A stretch of DNA of 64,000 bases from Erinaceus europaeus (lineage: Eukaryota > Chordata > Mammalia > Eulipotyphla > Erinaceidae), in the NCBI RefSeq assembly GCF_950295315.1, contig NC_080175.1, positions 89,906,793-89,970,792 of the forward strand. Direction: 5' to 3'. The notes under the pieces were generated by a model. That model was not told where the DNA came from, ran no database searches, and was given only the letters and a program-made list of their open reading frames with translations. This document shows positions 35,675 to 46,849 of this stretch, piece after piece. How positions within the stretch are numbered: position 1 is the stretch's first letter; the number at the start of each line of letters is the position of its first letter. A program made the position numbers and the translations under genes.

Positions 35675-35880
35675 AGAGGCCCAGTGGTGACTCCCCTCTT
35701 GAACGCACGTATTACAGTGTGCAAGGACCTGGGCTGGAGCCCTCAGTCCACACCTATGAGGGGAGAGTTTTGCAAGTCATGAAGCAGTGCTGCAGATGTC
35801 TCTCTTTTTCTCTCCCTCTCGATCACCCTTTTGATTTCTGGCAGTCTCTGTGCAATAAATAAAGATAATAAAAATTTAAA
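35675..35880 (+). mobile_element. SINE-B copy
   Basis: Head 'gaggcccagtggtgactccc', 'gtgcaaggacctgggctgga', body and an 'aataaataaagataataaaa' tail. Confidence 0.85.
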
Positions 35881-35884
35881 AAGA

Positions 35885-36345
35885 ATAATGAAAAATAATA
35901 AAAATTGGAAATAACTTGATACATTAAGGCACTGAGACAAACAGTGTAATATGGAAGTAAGTAGAATTAGGCAAGGAGTGAGGTATATCAACAAGGTTTT
36001 TGTTTATAAATACATGAAGTATTCAGCTTATATGGCAATAATTTGGAATTATATACAATGTCACTGTAAGAAAGAAAGTAACAATCAAAGCTACATTAAA
36101 AAAACATCTATTAACCATATAGAAGGTAAATTATAAGATATCCAGAGTGCAGACAAGAGGTAATAATGTCAAAGTTCTGACAGCAGTATAAGTAAAACTA
36201 ACGCCTAGAAATAATGGGTCTGAGGCAATTGAGCAAGTATGGAAGTAAAATTAGAATGTCCCAAAGGAAAAAAAAAAATGAGGTTTTGACAATTTGTACC
36301 TGAATTAAATTGTGAAGAGAACAAGAGAGTAAAAAGAAACATTTT
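35885..36345. other. unique AT-rich DNA, no gene seen
   Basis: No repeat or coding signal recognised between two SINE-B copies. Confidence 0.5.
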
Positions 36346-36346
36346 G

Positions 36347-36560
36347 AGGCCAGGTGGCGATGCACCTGGTTAAGTGCACACATTACAGTGCACAAGGACC
36401 CTGGTTCAAACCTCTGATCCCTACCACAGGGGGAAACCTTCATGTGTGGTAGAGCAGGGCTGCAGGTGCCTTTCTGTCTCTTTCCTGCTCTATCTCCACC
36501 TCCTTTCTCAATTTATCTCTGTCTCTATCCAATAATAAATTTTAAAAAAATTTAAAAAAG
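36347..36560 (+). mobile_element. SINE-B, full length
   Basis: Near-consensus head 'ggccaggtggcgatgcacct' and 'cacattacagtgcacaagga', ending 'tctatccaataataaatttt'. A young copy. Confidence 0.95.
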
Positions 36561-37180
36561 AAATACTTTATGGTGAACTTAAGCTTTAAATCTTGTGGTG
36601 AGAAAAACTAGTTTGCTTACCAAAAATTTAACTTAATAACTTGTAAGTTATGTTTATAACTTAGCATCTGAAAATTCAACACTAATGAGCTTAACATTTC
36701 TTAAAAGTAGTATATCACCCCCATTTTGTGTTTCATGTTCATAGAACTCATTTTTTTCATTAATTTATATACTTGATTTAACCTGGAAAAATTCACCTAC
36801 ATAAAGTTCCAACCTAGAGACTGAGCTTTGCAATTAAATTTCTAAGAACTGGTGTTCTACTCTTAAGGAGTTATAAATAATACTCAAGAAAATATGTTAA
36901 CAGGAATTAATGTTCACTTTTATAATTTTTGTAAGTAGTAAACTGTGTGTGTTACAAACTCTAAAATATAAATAGAGACCTAGATATGAATTTTTAAGAC
37001 TTAAGTGGGAATATTTTCCCACTGTTGTCAAATGGGTGTGTGTGTGGTATTTTAGAGGGTGTCCTTTTAAATATTTATATTAATAAAGTAATGGGTATTA
37101 TAGGAGAGAGTTACTAAAATGTTTGGGAAAGTTGAGGTAACTGAAATTATGGAAGACTTTAGAATAAAGGGGTTGACTAT
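36561..37180. other. unique AT-rich DNA, no gene seen
   Basis: No feature recognised. A TA-rich run (37185-37225) leads into the next X fragment. Confidence 0.5.
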
Positions 37181-37227
37181 TATTCATATTATATTATATA
37201 TATTATATATATATTATATATATATAG

Positions 37228-37375
37228 TTTTTTCTATGCTACTGCCTTCTCTTCCTTCCTAAGTCACACCTACACCTATTGCTACCTCTGAGTGTCCTTC
37301 CTTTTTTTCATCTCTCTCTGGGTCCTGATGGAATTGGGGTTCAGAGTCCTCCAATCTACTTCTATTTTGCAGAGA
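37228..37375 (-). mobile_element. family X, long 3' variant fragment
   Basis: In reverse it matches 13150-13280: 'ctttttttcatctctctctg' and 'gggtcctgatggaattgggg' (plus) mirror 'ccatcaggacccaaagaaag'. An AT microsatellite sits at the same place as in the 13.3 kb copy, so the AT tract probably belongs to the family. Confidence 0.7.
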
Positions 37376-38247
37376 AATTTCGACAATCAGCGAAAGGAGA
37401 CTGTAACAACTCTTTAAGCATCTCCAGTTGCATCAGTTAAGCAGGAGTTAAGATCATCCAGTTACAGTTGCTCTACTGAAATGTGCTAGGAAGTTGAGAG
37501 TACAGCCTTAAACACATGATTACAGTAATGGGGATAATGTTCTGCATGCCGGTTAACAAAAATCTCTTGTATTAATCTGCTTTAACAGCATTCTGCCTGA
37601 AGAAAGACCGTTGTGTTCTGGTTGACTGCAAGATCAATATGAGCCAGAAAGATGACATAGCTGCTAAGACAACACTGAGCACAATGATCGAATCAAGAGT
37701 CCAGATAAAGAGGGTCATCATCCCCCTAAACTCAGCATTGTTCAGGCCTCTGCTGAAGCTTTGTGTTCTGTGCTGAGCCTCTGTAAATTAGTCAAGCTTT
37801 AGTCTGTTCTCCCTTTCAATCAGTGTCAAATTCTATGTACTGCATTCAGAAAATACATTTTTTTAAAAAAAGACAATAAAAATCTAGCACTATGCCAACA
37901 ACCGAAGATGATGAACTAAAGATGATGACTGATAACAAAACAAATTACTCCTTTCCTTCTTTTCTTTAATGCATGCAATTATGCAGAACATTAAAAAATC
38001 TTACTTTGGATTTGAATTAAACACTCAACAACTAAAATACTTTAGAAAAATAAATAGATAATTCAGATGATTCTGCAATCACCCAAATCATGGCATTTTG
38101 GCTTTAGGTAGAAATGTTAGTTGGATATTTGCTTTACAATAAAAGCAAAATTCTATACTCATTGATATTTTTCCCAAAATTGAAAGTGTGTCTCAGAACA
38201 ATGTTCATACCTATAATTCCTTTTTATAATTGTGTTTGCTTGCTTCT
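37376..38247. other. unassigned DNA, no gene seen
   Basis: 37570-37850 is less AT-rich than its flanks and precedes an A run (37863-37873), which could mark an old retrocopy. I found no frame to support that. Confidence 0.4.
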
Positions 38248-38249
38248 TT

Positions 38250-38428
38250 ATTCTATTTTGATATGGCAGAGAGGAACTGAGAGGGAAAGGGGAGATAGAA
38301 AGGGAGAGAGACAGAGAGACACCTGCAGATCTGCTTCAATGCCAGTGGGGGGCCAGGGGTTTGAACCCAGGTCCTCACGCATTGTTACATGTACACTAAA
38401 CCAGATGTGCCATCACCTTTGCCCCCCA
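38250..38428 (-). mobile_element. SINE-B with internal deletion
   Basis: The plus strand goes from 'gatctgcttcaatgccagtg' directly to 'gggggccaggggtttgaacc'. About 20 bases usual between the 'gtgaagc' part and the 'ggtccccacc' part are missing. Confidence 0.85.
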
Positions 38429-39482
38429 ATACCTAGAATTCTTATAGACCAAAAAGTTACTACAGCTTTTTACAAAAATTTGATAGAAATACTTTAGACT
38501 TGAGTGTTGTCCCAGATTTCTGCAAATATTGTATTTATATATATAAATATACAAGTATATTCATAAATCTTATTTTAAATCTTTATATATAAATCTAATA
38601 CTTGATATATTTTATATAATTACAGTTGTATTCTTTATTAATTTCTATATGGTTTTATTTATAAAAGTATCACATAAAACATGTACATTCAATTTCAAAG
38701 TAGTAATCTAAAAACTGAATGTATGATTACTACAGATAGCTGGAAATATAACATTGCCAAATCCTTTGGAATCCCTCTGTGCCTTGCATTAGTCTTATCA
38801 TACTTTGTTATTCAAAAGAACATCCCCAAAACTGTACTCATATATTCTTTACAGTTTTCATGTCATTTCCCCAAATAGTATCCACAAACAATATATTTTA
38901 AAATATGTATATTGCTTGTATATGCCAAACCATCAGGAAAGGGGGTTTATTTAAGTGATATTAAATCCATATAGCATTGTTACATTATTTAATTCCATTT
39001 ATTTTAATTTTATTTAATTAAAAAAACAACAACAAATAAAGCTGAGGGTGTGAATATTTTTCAGACACCTATCTCCTGGAGATGAAAAATAGTACCCACA
39101 GCTCAATAAGGCATTCTTAAGTATAAGATAGTGATTTGTCTTCTAGAGAAAGCAAATGTTTTAGATAAACTTTATTAAATAAAGCATATGCTCTAGTGCT
39201 GTTGGCTATGAGTTCAATGTTCTGAAATATGTATGAAAACAAAAAACACAAAAGTGCCTTAAAGATAAGCACACTTGAAACAAGATTGTGCATTGATCGG
39301 TTAATGAATAGTTTGTAACTAGAGGTTCTGAAAAAACTAATTCTATATTCATCCTGGAAAAAAATAGTTCAGTGTTCACTAATTGAGTAGAAATTCTAGA
39401 AAAGATCTATAGTAAATAAGGAGGAAACTCTTACAGTTTTAGCAATATTTCCTTTTTCAAATTACAAAATCTTATATTTTAA
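38429..39482. other. unique AT-rich DNA, no gene seen
   Basis: Very low GC around 38510-38670. The forward frame at 38681-38878 has no recognisable domain. Confidence 0.5.
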
Positions 39483-39673
39483 TTTGATAGAATAGAGATA
39501 AAGTTAGATGGAAAGAGAGATAGAGAGGAAAAGAAACAGATATATGTAGCCCTATTTCATCACTTTTGAGGCTCCGCCCTCGCTCCTTGAAAAATGGGGA
39601 CCAGTGCTTGAACCCAGATCCTTGTGGATGTATGTATGCTCAATGAGGTACATACACTACAATCTGGACCCTT
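39483..39673 (-). mobile_element. SINE-B copy
   Basis: GA-rich part, 'ccctatttcatcacttttga', 'cttgaacccagatccttgtg' and a worn head. Moderately old. Confidence 0.8.
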
Positions 39674-39827
39674 TAATAATATTTTCAATGTCAGTTATTC
39701 TCTAATTTTCTTTTCTTTTTGATACTTTCTTCTGTTTTACATTCCAAATTGAATTTGAATTCAATTGCTTTATTTTGAATTTTATTTTATATGTATATAT
39801 AAATGCACACACACACACATTAATTTC

Positions 39828-40095
39828 CACCAGGATTATCTTTGGGGCTTGATGCAGGCACTACAAATCCACTGTTCTGGTGGCCATTTTTTTTTCCTCC
39901 TGATTTTTATTTGATAGGCCAGAGAGAAACTGAGGAAGGAGGGAGAGGGAGAAAGGGAGAGACAAAGAGAGACACCCGCAGACCTGCTTCACCACTCATG
40001 AAGCATCCCCGCTAATCTGAGGAGCTGAGGCTTAAACCCTGGTCCCTGAGCTGGCCATTGAGTGTAATGCTGTATGTGCTTAACCTGGTGTACCA
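39828..40095 (-). mobile_element. SINE-B body with 3' module
   Basis: The plus strand starts with the reverse of the module ('aggattatctttggggcttg'), then the GA-rich part and 'agacctgcttcaccactcat', and ends at the head near 40090. An X element then inserted 1-2 bases beyond. Confidence 0.85.
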
Positions 40096-40110
40096 ACCCC
40101 AGATGCTTCT

Positions 40111-40998
40111 TTTTTTTTTAATTTTTTATTTAAGAAAGGATTAATTAACAAAACCATAAGGTAGGAGGGGTACAACTCCACACAATTCCCACCACCCAAT
40201 CTCCATACCCCACCTCCTCCCCTGATAGCTTTCCCATTCTCTATCCCTCTGGGAGCATGGACCCAGGGTCGTTGAGGATTGCAGAAGGTAGAAGGTCTGG
40301 CTTCTGTAATTGCTTCCCCGTTGAACATGGGCGTTGACTGGTCGGTCCATACTCCCAGTCTGCCTCTCTCTTTCCCTAGTAGGATGGGTCTCTGGGGAAG
40401 CTGAGTTCCAGGACACATTGGTGGGGTCTTCAATCCAGGGAAGCCTGGCCAGCATCCTGGTGGCATCTGGAACCTGGTGATTGAAAAGAGAGTTAACATA
40501 CGAAGCCAAACAAATTGTTGAGCAATCATGGCCCCAAAGCTTGGAATAGTGGAGAGGAAGTGTTAGGGAGGTACTCACTGCAAACTCTAGTGTACTTCTG
40601 CTTTCAGGTATATATTTTGCAGTAGTTTATGGATACGTGTGAACATAAGCTCTCTCTCACAGAAACTGGTGTATATCTAGGTTATGGGACTTTGTTAGAA
40701 AGTGAACCACCTGAGATGAAATTAGAGTGTACTATAAAAGGAAAGGTCTCACCCGAGTAATGAAGCTGAAGGGTTGTATTTCCACAGGTGAAGTCTCTGG
40801 ACACAGTCTGAGGTGAAGCATGTTGAGGTGGCAATCGTTGCGTTGGTTAGGTTGTGATCGGCGGATGCAATATTATTTGGTATGGATTGGGAGAGGCATA
40901 CAGGAAAGTGGGCCCTATCCAAGGGTTCCAGGTCTGGGGGAAGTAGGGGCTCTATAGTGGAGATGTGAGGTTCCTGCTATCTTAGGGTTCAAAAAGAC
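40111..40998 (-). mobile_element. family X, complete 888-base insertion
   Basis: A 15-base repeat 'accccagatgcttct' at 40096-40110 and 40999-41013 bounds the element exactly. Its A tail abuts the first repeat (40111-40123). This shows X is a poly(A) retroposon inserted by an L1-like mechanism, not an LTR. On the minus strand the first 524 bases (40998-40475) end in 'ctctcttttcaatcaccag', a good 3' splice site, right before the part ('gttccagatgccaccagg') shared with the short copy at 52213-52653. No protein frame of note. The 5' end lies near 'gaaccctaagatagcagg'. Confidence 0.92.
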
Positions 40999-41013
40999 AC
41001 CCCAGATGCTTCT

Positions 41014-41510
41014 GTCTACATGTTTCCTTTTATAGAATCAAATTTCCTTGGAAAATCCTCAAGCTAATTTTTTGCTTTATTAATATATTGAACTTGTATT
41101 TCTCAGCGTGTGTACTTGAACAACAGCTGCAATTGATATATACATATATATATATACATATATATTTATTTTCTGTATACTACTGTTTAGTCTGTACCTC
41201 ATCTTTTTGTCTTATCTAATTTTGCAGCAGCTTTTAATACATTACTGTCACAAGCAGCAATCAAAACCATCTTCTACATTAATAGGAAACAGCCTCTTAT
41301 GTTCTCAGTCACCAACTGCACCACTAGTAACTCCATACTTTAGACATATCTCTCTGAGTTTTTATTTCATTTCAAACACTGGCTGTTTTAAAGTGACTTT
41401 AAAAAAAGTTATGTTCACCAATATGGCTATGTTAATTCAAATGAACAAGTTAGTTGTTACTGAAATTTTCTTTTATTTTTATTTTAATAATTTCATCTAG
41501 AGTTCTGGGA
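41014..41510. other. unique DNA, no gene seen
   Basis: Includes a TA run (about 41137-41166). The forward frame at 41207-41500 shows no domain. Confidence 0.5.
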
Positions 41511-41511
41511 T

Positions 41512-41580
41512 CAATAACAACAATAAAAAACAATAAGGGCAACAAAAGGGAAAATAAATAAATACAATAAAAAATTAATA
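41512..41580 (+). mobile_element. SINE-A 3' fragment
   Basis: Only 'caataacaacaataaaaaac' to 'gggcaacaaaagggaaaata' and the A-rich tail remain. Confidence 0.75.
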
Positions 41581-41609
41581 AATTTATCTCTTACCTGAAT
41601 AATTTCATT

Positions 41610-41703
41610 TCTTTTATTTTAATTTCTTTATTGGAGAATTAATATTTTACATTTGAAAGTAAATACAATAGTTTGTACATAACATTTTCCAATAGGTCCT
41701 CAA
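41610..41703 (-). mobile_element. L1 3' terminus
   Basis: 'tttctttattggagaattaa' through 'acaatagtttgtacataaca' is the reverse of the last 90 bases of the L1 at 3830-3917, hence the same or a related subfamily. Confidence 0.85.
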
Positions 41704-42015
41704 TAATTTTATTTCTTATTGAAATTAAAATATTCGTTATTTATTCTATGCCAGATTCCAATGTTAAAATATTTGTGTATTTTACACAATCTAAATTTTA
41801 TGTTGATATTTAACATATATATATATGTGTATGTGCATGTAAATGTATACACACACATATATATGGAAATACATAGACAGAATTCCAAAAGGTTATACTT
41901 AAGCAATTTTAGATAAGTCTCTACTGACAACATTGAACAGCAGGTCCCTATTTAGCACTACTGGTTACTCTGAGAGGTTATATCCACAAGTTTTTGGGTT
42001 TTTTTAATTTGTTAC
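41704..42015. other. unique AT-rich DNA with alternating TA/CA
   Basis: Bases 41813-41875 alternate TA, TG and CA. Complementary open frames there are artefacts. Confidence 0.5.
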
Positions 42016-42019
42016 TGCA

Positions 42020-42290
42020 ATAAAAAGTTATAATATTTACATTTTAACCATTTAAGTACTATTAAGTGATATACAATGTATTCTTAATATACAAGCACCA
42101 TCATTATCCATGTCCAGAATGATTTTTCACCTTATAAAACTGAATCCTTAAACAATGTTTCACCACTCCCTGTTCTCCTAGACCCTGGCAACAACTATCT
42201 ACTTTCTGTCTCTATGAATTCAACAATGCATTTTAATTATTTCACTTAATTTGACTCAGAAAAATTTCATATTTTCAGTAACTTTTAATT
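42020..42290 (-). mobile_element. ancient L1 3' UTR (L1M-type)
   Basis: 'accatttaagtactattaag', 'ccctggcaacaactatctac' and 'tttctgtctctatgaattca' match the reverse of the long-extinct L1M 3' ends common in all placental mammals. Confidence 0.65.
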
Positions 42291-42729
42291 AGAGTATTTT
42301 ATTCCCATCAATCAAAATCTGATAAAAATATATTTCATGGCTAGAAGAGGGTTTATTCAACCTGTTAGATGTTTTCAAAACTCTTGTATAAATTGAAAAA
42401 TTTCAAAATTATAAATATATTAGTGATTTAAATATGTCAGATTAAATGTACCATCTATGAGTAGTACAGAATTTGAATAACCAAAGATACCATCCTTGTA
42501 AATAAGTTAGAGCAATAAATACTGTAAATGAATTCTTAAAAAGATAATCCATGAAGAGCTATTTTGTATGTAAAGCCCATATTTGTAGCGTAAATTGGAA
42601 ATAATTTGTTCTCTCTATTTAAATTTTGAAAGTGCCTGATGTTCAATACACACTGTGATTTCAGGTTTTCATTGATAAATCATTTCCTGTACATTTGGGA
42701 AATGTCTTTGGAAACATCTGGAGATTTGC

Positions 42730-43020
42730 ACCCAACAACAATAAAAACAAAAGCAAAAATAATCCAACAGCATTAGATCAAACTAATAAAATCTGCAGAG
42801 CAAAAGGAATCATCATCAAAATAGAAAAATAATCCACTGCATAGGAAAATATGCTTATATGCCACAAAATTGAATAATAGCAATATAAGAAACTTACAAA
42901 ATTCAGCAATAAAACAACAGAACATCAAAAAGGGGGTGGGGAACTAAATACATTCTCAACAGAGAAGGTATTCAATTAGATAACAGGCATATGAATACAC
43001 ATTCAAAATCATTGTATCTT
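42730..43020 (+). mobile_element. L1 ORF2 fragment, decayed
   Basis: Resembles the L1 stretch before the cysteine-rich end ('atctgcagagcaaaaggaat', 'aacaacagaacatcaaaaag', 'cattctcaacagagaaggta'). Many indels. Confidence 0.65.
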
Positions 43021-43179
43021 TGGAGTATATTTTAGTAACTTTTGAAGATATGTGTTCCTATATCACACGCACATCACTAAAGGAACAATTTCTATCATAG
43101 TCCACTGGAATAACCCCTCCTTCCCATCATATATCCCACCTCAACCCCCTCCCATCCATTTTTGTTTCCTTGTTTGTTT

Positions 43180-43290
43180 TTACCAGAGCACGCTTATTTC
43201 TTTCTTATTGGTGGTAACAGGGTAGCACCTGAACCCCTTAAATACTAGTTCTCTGCACAAACACAGTGCTATCTTCTCAGTATCCCCTTT
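43180..43290 (-). mobile_element. SINE-E copy, decayed
   Basis: In reverse: 'cagagaactagtatttaagg', 'ggttcaggtgctaccctgtt', 'gtgctctgg'. Low identity. Confidence 0.45.
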
Positions 43291-43459
43291 CCTCTTAGGT
43301 AAATTCAGTTTTGTGGATCCAAATCTTAGGGTTTATTTTTGAGTTAGTTCCTTTGTTTTGATTCTTGGTATATCACTCAGTATATGTTTTACTCTTTTTG
43401 GTATAAATCAATATGGAAAGAGAAAAGAAGACATCTAGAATTCTGTATTTCACACTGCT

Positions 43460-43463
<4 letters not shown>

Positions 43464-43510
<47 letters not shown>
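43464..43510. repeat. (TG)n microsatellite
   Basis: About 23 uninterrupted TG units. The Cys-Val repeat frame over it is an artefact. Confidence 0.97.
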
Positions 43511-43512
<2 letters not shown>

Positions 43513-43564
43513 TTGTGTCTCTTATACAAGCTTCCTTCAGACAAGCAGTTTTCTTAATTCATTC

Positions 43565-43650
43565 TTGCATCCTTATTGCTGAGCACAATGACTAACATTG
43601 GGAATGGACCCGATAAATATGTGTACTGTGAATGGGTGAATGAATGATTA
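43565..43650 (+). mobile_element. MIR/L2-type 3' end
   Basis: 'gctgagcacaatgactaaca', 'gataaatatgtgtactgtga', 'gggtgaatgaatgatt' fit the ancient 'aataaatgtttgttgaatgaatga' ending. Confidence 0.5.
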
Positions 43651-44284
43651 AAAGAAAATATATTGCCCTTTTCTTTTCACACTGGTCAAGTAGAAATAAC
43701 AGCTCATAATTACAGGCAGATAGATTTCATTCTATGTAAATATTGCCAGATAATTAGAACTCTACAAGTGAATGTGTCTGATTGCAGAATAGCATGTCTC
43801 TGATAAATGGAAATATTTAAGCAGAGTTTTTGCTGAAATTAAGACAGGTGTCTAATTTTGAAATAGAATTGGAAATTAACTCAGGCAGAAAATATTAATT
43901 CTTCTAGCCCTTCTACTTAATCCCTCTTTAAGTTCAGAATACTTTTTATTGTCCATACTTCTGAACAATGACTTATTATTTCCTGATAATTGAGTTAGTG
44001 AACTTATGCTAAGAGAATGCCTTCAAATACTAAAAGAAAATTGAAATTACTCCTTTCTTCCTTCAAGACACAAAATAAAGGGCTTAAACGTTCCTATGTT
44101 CAGCCAGGGTACCAAGATGTCCAACTCAACTAAACTTTTTTCTCCTGATGACATCTTCCTCTCACATCTTATGAAGAAGTAAGGATAGAGACAGTTAAGG
44201 TATTATGTTTGGAGCGGGGAGTGTTAGACTTGACTAGTTGGTAGAAACTTGAAATTCAGGGAATCTTCTTAAAAGCTTCTCTCT
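43651..44284. other. unique DNA, no gene seen
   Basis: No repeat or coding signal recognised. Confidence 0.5.
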
Positions 44285-44286
44285 TG

Positions 44287-44550
44287 GGAGTCAGGTTAAG
44301 TGCACATGGCATGAAGCTCAAGGACCAGCATAAGGATCCTGGTTCAAGCCCCAGATCCCCACCTGCGGGGGGAAGGGGGGGGGTCACTTCAGGAGCAGTG
44401 AAGCATGTCTGCAGATGTCTCTCTTTCTTTCCCTTCCTCTTCCCCTCTCTCCATTTCTCTGTCCTATCCAGCAACAATGACATCAATAACAATAATAATA
44501 GTTACCACAACAATGGTAAAACAACAAGGGCAACAAAAGGGAAAAATTAG
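44287..44550 (+). mobile_element. SINE-A copy, first bases lost
   Basis: Starts at 'gggagtcaggttaagtgcac', skipping about 14 head bases, with a G-rich run (44366-44391) where the consensus has 'ctgcaggggag'. Tail 'gggcaacaaaagggaaaaat'. Confidence 0.9.
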
Positions 44551-44671
44551 CCATATAAGAACATAAGAGAATGTCCCTATAGAAGAAATCAACCCTTCCA
44601 ACCCTTTAATCTTAGCTATCTTAACCATTCATAGTCTACAGAACTGTGAGAAAATATGTATTTAAATTTGG

Positions 44672-44960
44672 GTTTAAGGAGGCTGGACAGTGATATACCT
44701 GGTTGAGCTCACAGGCTACCACATGCAAGGACCTAGGTTCAAGTCCCTGGTCCCTACCTGCAAGTAAGACAGAACAATGAATCCAGTCTTCAGGTGTCTG
44801 CCATCCTCTCTGTCCCTCTCTATTTACCCCTCCCCTCTCAGTTTTTCTCTGCCATAATTTAAAAAAAAAGTGAAAAAAAAGGAGCGGGAAGCCTTTAAGA
44901 GCAGTAGATTTGTAGAGCAAGAGCCAAGCCCCAGCAATAACCCTGGTGACAACAGATTAA
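44672..44960 (+). mobile_element. SINE-B with 3' module
   Basis: Head 'aggctggacagtgatatacc', 'ggttcaagtccctggtccct', an inner A-rich end (44860-44880), then module 'agagcagtagatttgtagag...ccccagcaataaccctgg'. The inner A run suggests the module was added to a SINE-B that already had its own tail. Confidence 0.85.
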
Positions 44961-45109
44961 TTATTTAATTGATTAAGACTTCAAGTTATGTTGCTTAAGT
45001 GACACGGTTAATGCCTTTTGCAATGGGATTTCTAGAAAACCAATGAGATAGTTTATCTAAATAGGTGGCGAGAGAAAAGGCCATCATTGTCAAAAATATA
45101 GAAAACGAC

Positions 45110-45345
45110 AGGCTGGGAGAGGGTGCACCTGGTGAAGAGCACACATTATGATGTGTTAGGACACGGGTTCAAGACCCTGGTCCATACTTGCGGGGGTGGG
45201 GGAGGGCAGAGGGGAAGCTTCATTAGTGGTGAAGAAGGTCTAAAGGTATCTATCTCCTTATGTTTCTCTTGTTCCTTTTCTGTCTTATCAAAAAAAAAGG
45301 TCTAAATGACCACTGGGAGCAGTTCCAGAGGAAAAAAAAAAAAAC
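45110..45345 (+). mobile_element. SINE-B with partial 3' module
   Basis: Head 'gctgggagagggtgcacctg', 'gggttcaagaccctggtcca', G-rich run at 45191-45210, A run, a truncated module 'ccactgggagcagttccaga' and a final A run at 45331-45344. Confidence 0.85.
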
Positions 45346-45399
45346 CTCAGTGGTGATACTGGTTGTCCTGTCCGCTTCCCTGGATCCTTGCATCCAAGA

Positions 45400-45870
45400 A
45401 TGGGTGGCGGTCACCAAGGTTGACAAAGGGAATGAGAGAGTGAGGCGTTTTAAAGAGGCAAGTTGTGCAGAAGGGATAGTAGGGAAGCAAAAGAGAGGCT
45501 CTCACAAAGAAACTAAAAGGGGTCCTCAAGTGAGGTGCCTACAAAGGCAGAAACTCGGGCCCTTATAAAGAGCTCCGTTTTCCTTTCAGTCTGAGTGCTG
45601 GCTTCACAGGCTGCGCCCATATCCACTCAAGTCAGTTCCTGATAAAGCTGCCTCTAATGCTTACACGGGAAACTTGTCTTCTGCACAACTGGGAGTGTGG
45701 CATGTTACGTAGCTTCGTGAGTAATATCTGCTTGACTTATTGGAACACCTCGAGCATGGTGTCTTCTGATGGCATGGGGACCAAAGAGTTCTTAGTCTTC
45801 TGCCTGAGGTCCCTCTCCCTGCCTACTGTCACTGTGCCTTTTCTGTCTCAACATAAAAAATAAAAATATA
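45400..45870 (+). mobile_element. possible LTR, unclassified
   Basis: A patch richer in GC than its surroundings. 'cccttataaagagc' at about 45558-45571 looks like a TATA box, and 'cctgataaagctgcctc' about 80 bases later resembles LTR polyadenylation regions. No TG...CA borders or target-site duplication could be fixed. Two open frames (45260-45568, 45657-45863) show no known domain. A gene-derived pseudogene is the main alternative. Confidence 0.35.
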
Positions 45871-46435
45871 AAGGAAACAGAAAAACATCAGAAAGGAACA
45901 AAGAGAACCACAAGAAAAATCTACTTTTAAAATTGTCACCTAAATCCATCAAATTTCCATTTCAGCCAGAACTCTAGAAACACTCAAAGGAAATATTCCT
46001 AAGAGAAGGTTTAGACCTATCAGGTGTTTTGCTTGTGTTGGGTTATTTACAGAACTGTTTGTTTAAATAAGGAATTTCAGGCAATGTTAAATCCAAAATG
46101 TGTCATATGCATTGTTCTGGGGTTTGCAGAGCACTTAAGCAGATGAGCATTTCTATACTACTTTTCAAAAGTGTAAATAAGCAAGTCTTCTTCTGCATAC
46201 CTACCCATGCCCCCAGGCGCAAGTTCCCTAAACTTTTGCATGATTTTCTGAAATCACAAATGACTTAGCTAAATTCTGCCCCCATTTAACAAGCTTTAAC
46301 TTGTTACACTGTCTCTCTGAAAATGTGCTTGATCTTTTCTCCCTGAGTAGGCCCGTTAAAAACTTAGGCAGCTCAAAGAAGGGTTTTTCTTACTCCAAGT
46401 CCTGTCGTGACAGTGACATTTCTTCTATTTTTCTT
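45871..46435. other. unique DNA, no gene seen
   Basis: No repeat or coding signal recognised. Confidence 0.5.
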
Positions 46436-46439
46436 TTTT

Positions 46440-46525
46440 ATTTTATTTTTTAATCTTTTATTTATAAAAAGGAAACGTGCACTGTAATGTGTGCGCCTAA
46501 CCAGGTATGCTACCACCTGACCCAC
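46440..46525 (-). mobile_element. chimera: SINE-B head joined to X 3' terminus
   Basis: On the minus strand a normal SINE-B head ('caggtggtagcatacctggt' to 'cacacattacagtgcac') is followed at once by 'gtttcctttttataaataaa', the last 20 or so bases of X, and an A/T tail. The SINE body and nearly all of X are missing. This is the second such fusion in the window; its breakpoints differ from those at 26597-26890. Confidence 0.7.
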
Positions 46526-46619
46526 CTCTGAGTAACAATTTTAACAAAATAATTTAATCTCATTTTTTAATGAATGCTCTTGAAATTTTCATTATAGATT
46601 TTTTTTTCTCACCAAGTTT

Positions 46620-46735
46620 ATCACTAGTGACTGCACAACAAAGTGAATGTTCTCAGCTGCCGGGGATCGAACTCAGTACCTCATGCTTGAGAGTCCAAAG
46701 CTTTATCACTGCACCACCTCCCGGACCACTGGAAT
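46620..46735 (-). mobile_element. SINE-D copy
   Basis: Best SINE-D here. The minus strand reads 'ggtccgggaggtggtgcagt', 'tttggactctcaagcatgag', 'gagttcgatccccggcagc', clearly tRNA-like with an intact B box. Confidence 0.85.
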
Positions 46736-46849
46736 ATATATCTTAACATTCTAATATAAAATAGACTTTTAGGAAAAATAATGATTTAAAAGTTAGTGCT
46801 AAAAACAAAATGGAGAGAGAATTCACCACAAGACCTACTGTAATAAGTA

